Source of the DNA: Bernardetiaceae bacterium | GTDB taxonomy: Bacteria; Bacteroidota; Bacteroidia; Cytophagales; Thermoflexibacteraceae | DNA length: 64,000 nt | Direction: 5' to 3' | Assembly (NCBI GenBank): GCA_025056255.1 | Contig: JANWVT010000009.1 | Span: 1 to 64,000 of the forward strand | In this document: piece after piece, positions 9,030 through 17,651 of the stretch | Position numbering within the stretch: position 1 is the stretch's first letter | How the letters are laid out: the number at the start of each line of letters is the position of its first letter | Made by a program: the position numbers and the translations under genes | Notes under the pieces: model-generated | What the model saw: the letters and a program-made list of their open reading frames with translations, nothing else | Databases searched by the model: none | Told to the model about the DNA's origin: nothing

Positions 9030-9833
9030 ATGCAACATGAGTTTTTTGCAACTGCAAGCAACCGCATACATGCTCTTTTTGCTGCCAAGCGCAATATTCT
9101 CAACATTTACTTCACTGCAGGCTTTCCGCAGTTGAACGATACGGTGCGTATTATCAAGGCGCTTACTCGGGCAGGGGTAGATATGATTGAAATCGGTATG
9201 CCTTTTTCAGACCCTTTGGCAGACGGACCTACTATTCAACAAAGTAGCCAGCGGGCGTTGGAAAATGGTATGAGCATCCGATTGCTGTTTGAACAATTGC
9301 AGCACATTCGCCAACATACCAACCTGCCTTTGTTGCTAATGGGCTACTTGAACCCTGTTATGCAGTTTGGTATAGAAAATTTTTGCCAAAATGCCAGAGA
9401 AATTGGCATTGATGGGCTGATTTTGCCAGACCTGCCCATGCACGAGTATTTGACTGAGTACCGCCCTATATTCGAGCGTTATGGATTGTTGAACATATTT
9501 CTCATCACCCCCCAAACAGCCGAAGCTCGTATCAGGCAAATAGATGAGCTTTCTCAACAAAGCTTTATCTACATGGTATCTGCTGCCAGTACTACAGGTG
9601 CTAAACAAGGTTTTACCCCTGAGCAACGCACCTATTTTGAGCGCATTGCTGCCATGCACCTAAAAAGTCCTAAACTGATTGGGTTTGGTATTGCTAACAG
9701 CGCTACTTTCGAGGAGGCTTGTCGCTATGCCGAAGGTGCTATTATTGGCAGTGCCTTTATCAATTTGCTGCAACAAAGTGTCGACTTGGAGGCAGATATT
9801 TCAGCGTTTGTACATGCCTTGCGCGGAGGTTAG
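9030..9833 (+). CDS. trpA: Tryptophan synthase alpha chain
   Basis: 267 residues, the normal length for TrpA, which cleaves indole-3-glycerol phosphate to indole and glyceraldehyde 3-phosphate and channels indole to TrpB. Family motifs are present: IYFTAGFP near residue 27, IEIGMPFSDPLADGP with catalytic Glu54 and Asp65 (Glu49/Asp60 in the Salmonella enzyme), the phosphate-binding GFGI, and AIIGSAF near the end. The ATG at 9030 is chosen because 33 upstream in-frame codons show no similarity to the family. No other trp gene is nearby, so it seems detached from the usual operon. It overlaps the convergent porin gene by 4 bases. Confidence 0.96.
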   Translation: MQHEFFATASNRIHALFAAKRNILNIYFTAGFPQLNDTVRIIKALTRAGVDMIEIGMPFSDPLADGPTIQQSSQRALENGMSIRLLFEQLQHIRQHTNLPLLLMGYLNPVMQFGIENFCQNAREIGIDGLILPDLPMHEYLTEYRPIFERYGLLNIFLITPQTAEARIRQIDELSQQSFIYMVSAASTTGAKQGFTPEQRTYFERIAAMHLKSPKLIGFGIANSATFEEACRYAEGAIIGSAFINLLQQSVDLEADISAFVHALRGG

Positions 9834-11188
9834 AATCTGTAATTCACAATCCAGTTAAAGTGGTGCATATTTACTTTGTTGATGACGAATGCTTCGTTGG
9901 TTAGTTCGCCTGCATTGTTTTTAATCATGTAGAGCCATTCTATTTCCAGTCCCTTCCAAAATCCTTTGGGGCGATACTGCAATTGGATATTAAACTGTTG
10001 GTAATCGGGCATGGCATATTTATTCCGAGCAGCATTGGTAGGTGCAGGAACAGAATAGTTACCGGCAGAAAGTTGCAATTGCAGTGTTGCGTGCAACGTT
10101 GCTTGATAGTTGAAGGTAATAGCATGGGCATCTGCAAAGCCTTCGTTGCGTTCGCGGGGAATAAAGGTATAAAATGGGTCGCGCCCCCACTCGCGAGGAA
10201 AAAGCCACTGCCCGCTTGCACCCATGCGAGTGTAGTTCAATGCGAAGGTTTGTTTGCCTATGCGCCTGCCTATCCGCCCACTCATTACCCATGCCCGATG
10301 ATTTTCGGGCATATAGCGCTGTTCGGGTGTTAAACCAGTGCGTTTGTCTAATCCTTGCTGCCACGCCCATTGTACGCCCCATAGCCACTCACTTTTAGAA
10401 GTATTGTTTGCTTTGTAGCTACCTTCCCATTGTACAAGCTGTGTGTAAAAAGTTTGAGGCATGTAGTAAACCCAGTACTGCAACTCTGACTTAGGTGAAA
10501 ATGCATATGCCAACTGCCCTACTGCCAGCGGTTGGTGCGGCATGTTGCCAGCATACTCTGCCGGACGTCCCGTTACAGCCCGCGCCTGTGGATAAATGCC
10601 AAATGTTTCGGCAATGGTGTACCACTTTTCCGTAGAGCGCGGCGACATTGCCCAAAGCATGCCACCCTGACCTTTCAACTTACCTTCGCCTTTGAGGTCT
10701 AACCAAATGCCCTGCTGCATGTTAGGACGCATTCTGCCGTCTTGCGGATTGATGAAAGGGGTTTTCAACAACATGCGCCCCAGTGCCACGGATGACTTTT
10801 TGTAGTAATACATTAGCCGCAAGTGTTCAAAACGGGCGAGCGTGCCTGTATATTGGGGGCGAGTAATGTCAAAAAGTCCAATCTCGTAGCGATTAATCAC
10901 ATTGGCTTGCGGAGCAAGGTTAGAAGAAGCCAGATTATCCCACACAAAACCAGAAATAACAGCCTGAAAGCCATGCCAACGCGGACTTTCATAGCTACTG
11001 CCTATGCCTGCTCCTAAGGCGTAAAAGTCTGTTAATTTACCCTCATTAATAGTTGTCATCAAAAAAGTGCGCGCCTGTATTTCGAATTTTCCTTTTCGCA
11101 ATACGTTTTGAAGGGTGTCGGGAGGAGTTGCTCCCACTATGGAGATAAGGGAAGAATAGGCTACAAATACTAAAAATGACTTCATCAT
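9830..11188 (-). CDS. Outer-membrane porin, OprD-like (paralogue A)
   Basis: 452 residues with an N-terminal signal peptide and a beta-rich body ending in an aromatic residue (IVNYRF), as outer-membrane barrels do. The segment LLKTPFINPQDGRMRP resembles the OprD-family turn GRQ.L.TP..N..D.R..P, a family of substrate-specific channels. Its neighbour at 11267-12715 is a paralogue sharing LLKTPFINPQDGR, PRST..WY.I.E and PREWGR.PFYTF, so the pair arose by duplication. The gap between the genes is about 80 bases. Substrate unknown; the linked TsdA-like cytochrome suggests sulfur oxyanions or small organic acids, which is only inference. Confidence 0.75.
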   Translation of the reverse strand: MMKSFLVFVAYSSLISIVGATPPDTLQNVLRKGKFEIQARTFLMTTINEGKLTDFYALGAGIGSSYESPRWHGFQAVISGFVWDNLASSNLAPQANVINRYEIGLFDITRPQYTGTLARFEHLRLMYYYKKSSVALGRMLLKTPFINPQDGRMRPNMQQGIWLDLKGEGKLKGQGGMLWAMSPRSTEKWYTIAETFGIYPQARAVTGRPAEYAGNMPHQPLAVGQLAYAFSPKSELQYWVYYMPQTFYTQLVQWEGSYKANNTSKSEWLWGVQWAWQQGLDKRTGLTPEQRYMPENHRAWVMSGRIGRRIGKQTFALNYTRMGASGQWLFPREWGRDPFYTFIPRERNEGFADAHAITFNYQATLHATLQLQLSAGNYSVPAPTNAARNKYAMPDYQQFNIQLQYRPKGFWKGLEIEWLYMIKNNAGELTNEAFVINKVNMHHFNWIVNYRF

Positions 11189-11266
11189 GAGTTACTCGCT
11201 TCAAATTAATCACCTTGCTACTGCTTGTGCTGCCGTAGACGCATTTGAAATTGTCGATGTACTGTT

Positions 11267-12715
11267 TTACAGGTTTTCACTGGCATATTGATGGAACTCG
11301 TAGCGCACCACCAAATTAATCAGGTGCATATTGGCGCGGTTGTGTAGAAATGCTAAGGGTATATCTGCTGTTTCCATTGCATGCTTGTAAACATACAATA
11401 CCTGTAAACTTACTCCTTTCAAATATTTGATAAACTTATAGTTTAACTCTGCATTTATTTGCACAAAAGAAGGCATCTGGTATTTATTATAAGCAGCATT
11501 GTGTGGCGAAGGCAAGCTGTAGTAGCCTATTCCCAAACTGCTTTGTAGGCATTTGGGTAGCCAATCAGTTTGCCATTCGGTCATAAAAGCATTCACGGTA
11601 CGCAGCCCTTCGTTGCGCTCGCGCTCCATAAAAGTATAAAAAGGCTCGCGTCCCCACTCGCGCGGCATCAGGAAACGCGTTGTGCCATTAATATTGGTAT
11701 AAGCAACTTTCCACTGGTTTTTACCAAAATGATGTTGCAATTGTGCCGAAATTGCCTGACTGTGCTTACCCGTTTCAGCATAAGCAAACTCAGGTTGCGG
11801 ATTGCCTCCCTGCCCTATTACATCTTGTCGCATTAGTTGTAGTCCTATCTCCCATGTTGGTTTACAGGAGGTATGATGTACAAGCGGCACATCAGCTTGA
11901 AGTAACAAAGTATTGGTTACATTTTCAAAGTAGGTATTCCACAGTTGCATTTTACCTGTCTGTCCCTTCCAAATAAGCGCTGCAATACCAACCCCTTTTG
12001 TTTTGACGTGATGCCTGTAATTAGCCAACTGCCCATTAGGCGCAAGCCCAGCCCAATAAACGCCCAACGACTCTCCTATTTTGTACCACTCAGTAGTAGA
12101 ACGAGGAGCTACATGTGTTAGCCAACCGCCTTCGGCAAATAGCTTTTTGGCAAGTTGCATCTCTGTCCAGAAGCCGCGCACCATAGTAGGGCGCAATCTG
12201 CCATCTTGTGGGTTGATGAAAGGAGTTTTGAGTAGCAAATTGCCCAACGAAGCTGTGAATTTTTTTCCTGTGTAGCGCACAAACATTTCTTCCATTAGAG
12301 TTAGGTCAGAATGTTTGTGAGGCTCGGCAAGGTCAAAAAGCTCGCTCTCGTATCGGCTGTGCTGGTTGGCAATAGAGTCTTTCTCCCAAATATGTTTGGT
12401 TTGAAATGGATTTTCAATTAAAGCACCGCCAAAAGCAAACGAAAAGCCGTGCCACGAGGGCGAGTGGTAATCCAATGCAATAGAAACGCCATTGGCGGCA
12501 TAATCAGCCAGTAAGCCGTGATTGATAGTAGCAGAAGTAAAATTGCGCATCTCTAAGCGAAACTCATTTTTGGGCGGTGGAAAATGCAAAATGGGCTCTT
12601 CTTCAGCCTGACCAGAAAGGCTGTCGGTTTGCTGATGCTGAGCGGCAGCAGTCATTTTCGCAAGCCACAATGTTGCCAAAAGAATTGTACCAATAGCAAG
12701 CTTATTTGTTTTCAT
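11267..12715 (-). CDS. Outer-membrane porin, OprD-like (paralogue B)
   Basis: 482 residues starting MKTNKLAIGTILL with a signal peptide ending near TAAAQ, then a barrel-like sequence ending VVRYEFHQYASENL. It shares long motifs with the downstream paralogue (LLKTPFINPQDGRLRP, PRSTTEWYKIGE, PREWGREPFYTF) and so belongs to the same OprD-like group. The ATG at 12715 lies 14 bases inside the end of the TsdA-like gene, so the two are probably translationally coupled. This is the strongest contextual hint that the channel serves the cytochrome's periplasmic chemistry. An upstream start at 12847 would place 44 extra residues ahead of the signal peptide and is rejected. Confidence 0.78.
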   Translation of the reverse strand: MKTNKLAIGTILLATLWLAKMTAAAQHQQTDSLSGQAEEEPILHFPPPKNEFRLEMRNFTSATINHGLLADYAANGVSIALDYHSPSWHGFSFAFGGALIENPFQTKHIWEKDSIANQHSRYESELFDLAEPHKHSDLTLMEEMFVRYTGKKFTASLGNLLLKTPFINPQDGRLRPTMVRGFWTEMQLAKKLFAEGGWLTHVAPRSTTEWYKIGESLGVYWAGLAPNGQLANYRHHVKTKGVGIAALIWKGQTGKMQLWNTYFENVTNTLLLQADVPLVHHTSCKPTWEIGLQLMRQDVIGQGGNPQPEFAYAETGKHSQAISAQLQHHFGKNQWKVAYTNINGTTRFLMPREWGREPFYTFMERERNEGLRTVNAFMTEWQTDWLPKCLQSSLGIGYYSLPSPHNAAYNKYQMPSFVQINAELNYKFIKYLKGVSLQVLYVYKHAMETADIPLAFLHNRANMHLINLVVRYEFHQYASENL

Positions 12716-13757
12716 TTTGCTGCTTGTACCAATTTTTAATAGGGCGGAACGGACCGTATTTGTGCTGTTTTTCGCTGAAAGAGTCGGCAAAAGGACCAAA
12801 TGGATGGTCGATGGGCTTTTTACTGATGTCAGGCCAATCGCCCGCAAAACGTTTGTCGGGGCGCGGCATGGAGTTGATGTAGGCTGCTACATCCCAAGCT
12901 TCCTCGTCGGAAAGTTGTGGACGTTCCCAAGTGGCACCCAGTGGCATATTAGCTTTTACATATCCTGCCAACCGCGACATGCGATACAGCCCTGCACTCA
13001 CATTATAGCTATGTTCGCCCCACAGTGGAGGGTAAGTGTAGGTTTTGCCATTAGGGGCAAGTTGTCCCTGTCCGTCTTTGCCATGGCAAACTGCACATTT
13101 TTGTTCATAAACCTCTTTACCTGCCACAGGGTCGGCAGCTCTGTCCATGTAAGGCAGTTCCATGATACCTACTCCTTCTGGCGTGGTACCTTTGGGTACG
13201 CCTTGACCCAACCAACGCATGTAGGCAACAATAGATTTCATTTCTTTACTGTTTTCGGCTAATGGCTTTCCGTTCAAACTGCGCTCAAAACAATCGTTAA
13301 CGCGCTTTTCAATTGTTTCAATACTTCCCGAACGTGCGCGAAATTTCGGATACGTACTCCACACTGCCCCGTAATTATTCCCCCACGGACGTGTGCCAGC
13401 ATCTAAATGACAATTCTGACAATTCATTCCATTGGTAGTGTGCCCCAGTGAACCATTTGGACCAAAATAAGCCGCCGTGTTAGCAATCAGTTCTCTGCCG
13501 TAGCGAATGCTGTCGCCCAATTCGTTAGCTGGCAAGCCGCTTAAATCAGGTGCTTTCCACAAAGACACTGTTTCTGTTGGTACAGCCGTAGCCTTAGTAG
13601 TTGCTTGCAAAAAAGGATGTTCGGTAAGCGCTTGTTGAGGTGTTTGTGGATGGAGGAACAACCATATTTGCAACAAAAAAAGTATCAGTAACACAACAAT
13701 CAATGCTGTAAGTTGATAGGTAGCAGCACTCCAACGTTGTAGCCAGTCTTTTTCCAT
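12702..13757 (-). CDS. tsdA: TsdA-like dihaem cytochrome c (thiosulfate dehydrogenase/tetrathionate reductase)
   Basis: 351 residues with an N-terminal membrane helix (~14-36) rather than a cleavable signal, so it is probably tethered to the inner membrane facing the periplasm. Two haem c sites are visible: CQNCH at 113-117 and CAVCH at 221-225. NDCFERS supplies Cys156, at the position of the unusual cysteine axial ligand of haem 1 in Allochromatium TsdA, and NMPLGATW supplies Met271 as the likely haem 2 ligand. The blocks NGMNCQNCHLDAG and YPPLWGEHSYN also match this family, which interconverts thiosulfate and tetrathionate. The direction in this organism cannot be read. It overlaps porin B by 14 bases. 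The ATG at 13757 is preferred to an upstream start at 13790. Confidence 0.88.
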   Translation of the reverse strand: MEKDWLQRWSAATYQLTALIVVLLILFLLQIWLFLHPQTPQQALTEHPFLQATTKATAVPTETVSLWKAPDLSGLPANELGDSIRYGRELIANTAAYFGPNGSLGHTTNGMNCQNCHLDAGTRPWGNNYGAVWSTYPKFRARSGSIETIEKRVNDCFERSLNGKPLAENSKEMKSIVAYMRWLGQGVPKGTTPEGVGIMELPYMDRAADPVAGKEVYEQKCAVCHGKDGQGQLAPNGKTYTYPPLWGEHSYNVSAGLYRMSRLAGYVKANMPLGATWERPQLSDEEAWDVAAYINSMPRPDKRFAGDWPDISKKPIDHPFGPFADSFSEKQHKYGPFRPIKNWYKQQNENK

Positions 13758-13787
13758 ATTTTCAATAAGAGCAATCGTTTTCAAATG

Positions 13788-13795
13788 CAAATATA
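13788..13795 (-). promoter_or_regulatory. Putative -7 box upstream of tsdA-like gene
   Basis: TATATTTG on the minus strand fits TAnnTTTG and lies about 30 bases before the ATG at 13757. No matching -33 element was recognised in this very AT-rich spacer. Confidence 0.35.
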
Positions 13796-13914
13796 TACAT
13801 ATTTAAATTTGTTTATTATTGCCAATGTAAAAATTTACCATGCGATTGGAAAACAGTGCTCCGAAAGCTACAATTTGCTATTTTAGAGCAACAAAATTGC
13901 TTTTGCCTTGTATT

Positions 13915-14727
13915 ATGAAAATTAATCGAGTTGTATGTTCAATTGCACTTAGTTTACTGGCTTGCAGTCCTCAGAACAATGCCGAAACAGAAGCACTGCG
14001 TCAAGAGCTAAATGCAGTAAAAGCCGATTATCGCGCCCAGCAAGAAGCATATCGAGAAATGGACTCTTTGCTTGTTCAGGTCGGCTATGCATTAGATTCT
14101 ATTGCCTATGCCGGCAGCAAATTGCAGTCGGAGCGCCGTCAACTCAAAAAAGGAGAGTTATTAGAACGCATAGCCGCTATTGAAAATTATATGCAACAAA
14201 CCTATGCAAAAATTGCATTTGCCCAGCAACAAGCTAGTCGCTACAGAATAAAGGCGGAAGGTCTTACCAAAGCATTAGAACATCTTAAATCCGAACTGAC
14301 GTTGCAGCAAGAAAAAGTAGCTCGGTTGGAAGCTGAACTTACTGGTGCACGTGCAGAGGTACAGCGCCTACAAACAGTTAATGCCCGTAAAGACAGCATG
14401 CTAACAGTTAAAGAAGAACTTATACGCAGCCGAGAGTCGGAGCTGCTTCGCACAGAAGAAGCAAGAAAAATCGCCGAATTGACAAGCATAAAGAACAAAA
14501 TAGAAAAACTCTTGCTGCAAGCCGATGAAGATTTGGAAGATGCTAATAAGATTTGGTTAGCTATTGGTAAAAATACGCGCAAGCAGCAATTGCTTCGCCA
14601 AGCCGATGCTAACTATCGAGAAGCTCTTTCGCTTTATGATGCGCATCAGCCACCGGGGATAGACCGCAATGCCATTGAGCAAAAAATCAGTGTAGTAGCT
14701 GCCAAAATCAAAACAGTTAAGCCATAA
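13915..14727 (+). CDS. Coiled-coil lipoprotein of unknown function
   Basis: 270 residues beginning MKINRVVCSIALSLLAC, a lipoprotein signal with Cys at about 17. Residues ~25-205 are rich in Glu, Lys, Ala, Leu and Gln with heptad character (LRQELNAVKADYRAQQ, QEKVARLEAELTGARAEV), indicating long coiled coils. The C-terminal part resembles a short helical hairpin (DANYREALSLYDAH). No enzymatic motif is visible. It is divergent from the tsdA-like gene. It could be a periplasmic spacer or scaffold, but no named family was recognised. The ATG at 13915 is chosen because it starts the signal sequence; the upstream frame is untypical. Confidence 0.75.
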   Translation: MKINRVVCSIALSLLACSPQNNAETEALRQELNAVKADYRAQQEAYREMDSLLVQVGYALDSIAYAGSKLQSERRQLKKGELLERIAAIENYMQQTYAKIAFAQQQASRYRIKAEGLTKALEHLKSELTLQQEKVARLEAELTGARAEVQRLQTVNARKDSMLTVKEELIRSRESELLRTEEARKIAELTSIKNKIEKLLLQADEDLEDANKIWLAIGKNTRKQQLLRQADANYREALSLYDAHQPPGIDRNAIEQKISVVAAKIKTVKP

Positions 14728-14762
14728 GCAGATTGCCATTTTCTTTCGATTCTATTTATGTT

Positions 14763-14790
14763 GTTTGATGATACCGATGAAACATCAAAC
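14763..14790. terminator. Hairpin between convergent genes
   Basis: Perfect 8-base arms GTTTGATG/CATCAAAC with a 12-base loop, between the ends of the coiled-coil lipoprotein and the amidase. No strong T tract follows on either strand, so the terminator call is tentative. Confidence 0.4.
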
Positions 14791-14833
14791 CTCTACAAAG
14801 CTTATCGTTTTTTGCTTTATCAGGCAAGTTAAA

Positions 14834-16093
14834 TCATTCCAGCACAATTTTTTTGCTTAGTACATCTCCATTAGCATCGGTAAAACGGCAAATGTACAGT
14901 CCGCGACTCAGTCCAGTGGTTTGCCACTCTATGACAGATGAGCGAGCACCCACCTGAAAATGAGCCACTTGCCTGCCGTCAACTGTCGTAATTACTACTT
15001 CTCCTACCTGCCCCAAGGGGTATTCAATGCGCACGCGGTCAGAAGCGGGTGAGGGATAAACGGCTATTTCTTTCCGCTGCTGCTCCCCTGAGGTAGCCGC
15101 CAGCACGTTGCAGGCATTTTGCACACCGCGTCTGATTTCTTCCAAACGGCGATACACGTTTTCCCCGGGGCAGTCGGTAGAGCAACCGTCGCGATGCCCT
15201 GAAATGATGTTCAAAGTAGATTGTAGCGAAGTGCCCGGCAGGTGAACTGCCCTGCCAAAGGGATTAGGTAGGTTTTCCTTTTCCATTTTCCATGCAATCA
15301 GCCGATGCAGCGAAAGCAAGGCAGCTTGTGGTGGTTCGGCGGTCATGTAGTTGCCAAGCAGGCAGATGCCCATGGTGTTGCTGTTTTTGCCACAGAAATG
15401 TGCGCCGAGTACATTGTCGCCATCCATGCGCCCCTGCCCATCGCGTCCTTCAAAAATCACTCCGTTCTGTGCAATGACAAAGTTGTAGCCGATGTCGTTC
15501 CAGCCGTTGCTTTGGGTGTGGAAAATGTAGATGTTGCGAACGGTTTCTGTAAAATCGCGCGGGTTGTTAGAGCCTGCCTCGTGGTGAATAATGATAAAAC
15601 GCACCTGTGTAGCTTCGGGGGGATTGCGCGGTGGTGGCAAACCTGCCCGCCATTGTGCGGCAGGCACTACAGTTGGCTTTTCACAAACATTTTCTTCCCG
15701 AAAAGGTACGGGCTCGTATTCCCACCATTTACGGCTATCGGGCAGGCGCGGCACGCTCAGCAGGTGCAAGGTAACTTTGCCGCGTACTTTGCCGCTCTGA
15801 AATCGGATACTCTCTTGCGGGCTGTCAAAAACAGTCAGTTGCGAAGCATAACGCTCCTGATGGCTGTCGGCTTGTAGGGCAATGGTTGTGCCATTGTTCA
15901 GCATCAAGCGGCAGCCCGAGATGTCGGTACCGGGTGCAAATTCTACCGAAAGGCTTGTAACAGCACCGCCCAAATGCCAAACATACTCTTTGTTAGGCAC
16001 TACCTCATACGAAACCGTAGTGTATAGCGGCAGTTGCGCATAAAGCTGCGGCAACAGCGACCAAGTGAGCAAAAAACTGCACAAACGTTTCAT
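14834..16093 (-). CDS. N-acetylmuramoyl-L-alanine amidase (PGRP/amidase-2) with T9SS tail
   Basis: 419 residues: signal peptide (to ~20), a beta-rich N-terminal region (~20-125), an amidase-2/PGRP domain (~150-330) and a T9SS type A sorting domain (~340-419; IAVYPSPASDRVRIEYP to GLYICRFTD). Zinc ligands are visible in IIIHHEAG (His170/171), GHRDG (His300) and TDCPG (Cys308). The family cleaves the bond between N-acetylmuramate and L-alanine in peptidoglycan. The T9SS tail implies secretion, so it may act on other cells' walls or on released fragments. It is the last gene of a minus-strand run that starts at a cobalamin riboswitch, 55 bases after the BtuG-like gene, an unexpected partner for B12 uptake. 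Confidence 0.9.
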   Translation of the reverse strand: MKRLCSFLLTWSLLPQLYAQLPLYTTVSYEVVPNKEYVWHLGGAVTSLSVEFAPGTDISGCRLMLNNGTTIALQADSHQERYASQLTVFDSPQESIRFQSGKVRGKVTLHLLSVPRLPDSRKWWEYEPVPFREENVCEKPTVVPAAQWRAGLPPPRNPPEATQVRFIIIHHEAGSNNPRDFTETVRNIYIFHTQSNGWNDIGYNFVIAQNGVIFEGRDGQGRMDGDNVLGAHFCGKNSNTMGICLLGNYMTAEPPQAALLSLHRLIAWKMEKENLPNPFGRAVHLPGTSLQSTLNIISGHRDGCSTDCPGENVYRRLEEIRRGVQNACNVLAATSGEQQRKEIAVYPSPASDRVRIEYPLGQVGEVVITTVDGRQVAHFQVGARSSVIEWQTTGLSRGLYICRFTDANGDVLSKKIVLE

Positions 16094-16148
16094 AACTTTT
16101 TCATTTTCAGAGCTATGAAGTTACAAAAGTTTGTGCAGTCAAACGATT

Positions 16149-17219
16149 CTACCGGAACAAAAAGCCGTTGGGCGCTCTGCCGGCGGGCAGTGTGCCTATG
16201 CGCGTACCGTCGGGGCGAATGTGGATAATGGTGCCGTTGCCTTGAAAGCCGTTATTGTCTGCCAGCCAAATGCTGCCGTCTTGCGGGTCGCAGCCGATGC
16301 CGTAGAGGTTGTTTTGCGAGAAAATCGGCGTAGTAGGCATTGCGCTTGCCGTAATAGGCAGTTCGTACACACTTTGCGGCGTATTGAATCCACCCACCAA
16401 GAAATAAATCCGCGTGCGGTCGGCGTTCATGGTTGCTTTGCCGTTGGGGCGCACAGTAGCCGACGCGGCAACGGTTGCCTCTACCTGATTGGTGTTGGGA
16501 TTGATGCGGGCGAATCCGCCGCTGCAAACTGCCCAAATCCGATTGTTGGCATCCAATAGCAGCCGCTGCGGACTTTGCAGCACTTCTATGCTTGCCTCAA
16601 TCTGCGCCGTTTCGGGATTGACAACCGCTACGTTACGCGCGCCTGCCAATGCCACAAATATTTTGTTGTTTACCGCTAAAATCCCCTGCGGGAAAGCTGG
16701 CAGTCTTAGGCTGTTCACAATCTGATTGCTTTGCAAATCTATCACTGCCAGTGAGGGGTTATCACGCGAGAAAGTAGGGCTGAACGGTCCCCAGCAGCTT
16801 ACAAAGCCGCGATTGCCCACGGCGGCAAAGTCCTGCGGGTTAATTAAACGGGCTGCGTCGCTAATGGTGGCAACCGATTTCATAGAGCCAGCTTCCAGTA
16901 CTTCCACTTTGTCGGCGCGATTGGCAACGGCATACACACGGTTGTTGTGCAGCCTTGCCGATTGGATAATCCCTGCAAAAGGTCGTTGATTTTCCAATTG
17001 AAAAATTTGCTGCGTTGCTTGTTGCGTGCTGCGATTCCAGAAGGAAAGTTCGCCGTCCGAATCGCTGAAATTGCCTTCGTTGATGATAACAACGCCGTTG
17101 TCATACTTACCGGCAGGCGTAGTGTCCTTATTGCTTGAACAGGCAGCCAACAGCAGCCAAAACAGCAACAGCATGAAGCGATGTGTGAGCTTTTGAGTAG
17201 GTAGTTTTTGTGTCAGCAT
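16149..17219 (-). CDS. BtuG-like beta-propeller lipoprotein (DUF5074/YncE type)
   Basis: 356 residues with a lipoprotein signal (MLLLFWLLLAACSS) and then recurring propeller-blade strands (VVIINEGNFSDSDG, KVEVLEAGSMKSV, SLAVIDLQSNQIVNSLR, NVAVVNPETAQIEASIEV). This matches the YncE/DUF5074 propellers that sit beside BtuB in Bacteroidota. In Bacteroides such proteins (BtuG) are surface lipoproteins that bind B12 very tightly and pass it to BtuB. Here it is in the same minus-strand run as a BtuB-like receptor behind a cobalamin riboswitch, so B12 capture is the likely role. Two other genes separate it from the receptor. The ATG at 17219 is used; a start 15 codons later is also possible. Confidence 0.8.
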   Translation of the reverse strand: MLTQKLPTQKLTHRFMLLLFWLLLAACSSNKDTTPAGKYDNGVVIINEGNFSDSDGELSFWNRSTQQATQQIFQLENQRPFAGIIQSARLHNNRVYAVANRADKVEVLEAGSMKSVATISDAARLINPQDFAAVGNRGFVSCWGPFSPTFSRDNPSLAVIDLQSNQIVNSLRLPAFPQGILAVNNKIFVALAGARNVAVVNPETAQIEASIEVLQSPQRLLLDANNRIWAVCSGGFARINPNTNQVEATVAASATVRPNGKATMNADRTRIYFLVGGFNTPQSVYELPITASAMPTTPIFSQNNLYGIGCDPQDGSIWLADNNGFQGNGTIIHIRPDGTRIGTLPAGRAPNGFLFR

Positions 17220-17243
17220 AATTAAATGAATTGATGAATGATT

Positions 17244-17651
17244 TTACAATACAGAAGTCGGTTGGCGGTTATGGTCTAAGGCAACGAAGGTGAACTGCCC
17301 TACAATGGCTTGCTCGCGCCCTTCGCTGTACATTTGTTCGGTAAAAACCTCTACCGATACGCGCAGACTGGTACGCCCTACGTGCACAATGCGGGCAACC
17401 AGTTCTACAATCGTTCCGGCAGGGATAGGCTTGTTGAAGTCTATTTTGTCGCTGCAAACCGTTACCACTTTTTTGCGGGTAAACCGCGTAGCGGCAATGA
17501 ACGCCACCTCATCCATCAGCGACATGGCAGTGCCGCCAAAAAGGGTGTCGTAGTGGTTGGTCAGGTTGGGAAATACGGCTTTGAAAATGCGCGTTTCGGC
17601 ATTTGCCATGCGCTTCTGAATAGCCGATGATTCAATCAAGGGTTGGTTCAT
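17244..17651 (-). CDS. Acyl-CoA thioesterase, hotdog fold (YciA-like)
   Basis: 135 residues, a normal single-hotdog length. The family pattern PNLTNHYDTLFGGTAMSLMDE near residues 28-48 contains the active-site Asp region, followed by KIDFNKPIPAGTIVELVARI. Such cytosolic enzymes hydrolyse acyl-CoA to free acid and CoA. Its ATG overlaps the stop of the CWC/DUF5522 gene by 4 bases (ATGA), so the two are translationally coupled. It lies within the riboswitch-led run, although a thioesterase has no known step in B12 uptake. A link through B12-dependent methylmalonyl-CoA metabolism is possible but speculative. Confidence 0.9.
   Translation of the reverse strand: MNQPLIESSAIQKRMANAETRIFKAVFPNLTNHYDTLFGGTAMSLMDEVAFIAATRFTRKKVVTVCSDKIDFNKPIPAGTIVELVARIVHVGRTSLRVSVEVFTEQMYSEGREQAIVGQFTFVALDHNRQPTSVL

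Noticed and set aside
12717-13262. 181-codon plus-strand frame opposite the tsdA-like gene
   Set aside because: Antisense to a gene with clear haem motifs; no domain recognised.
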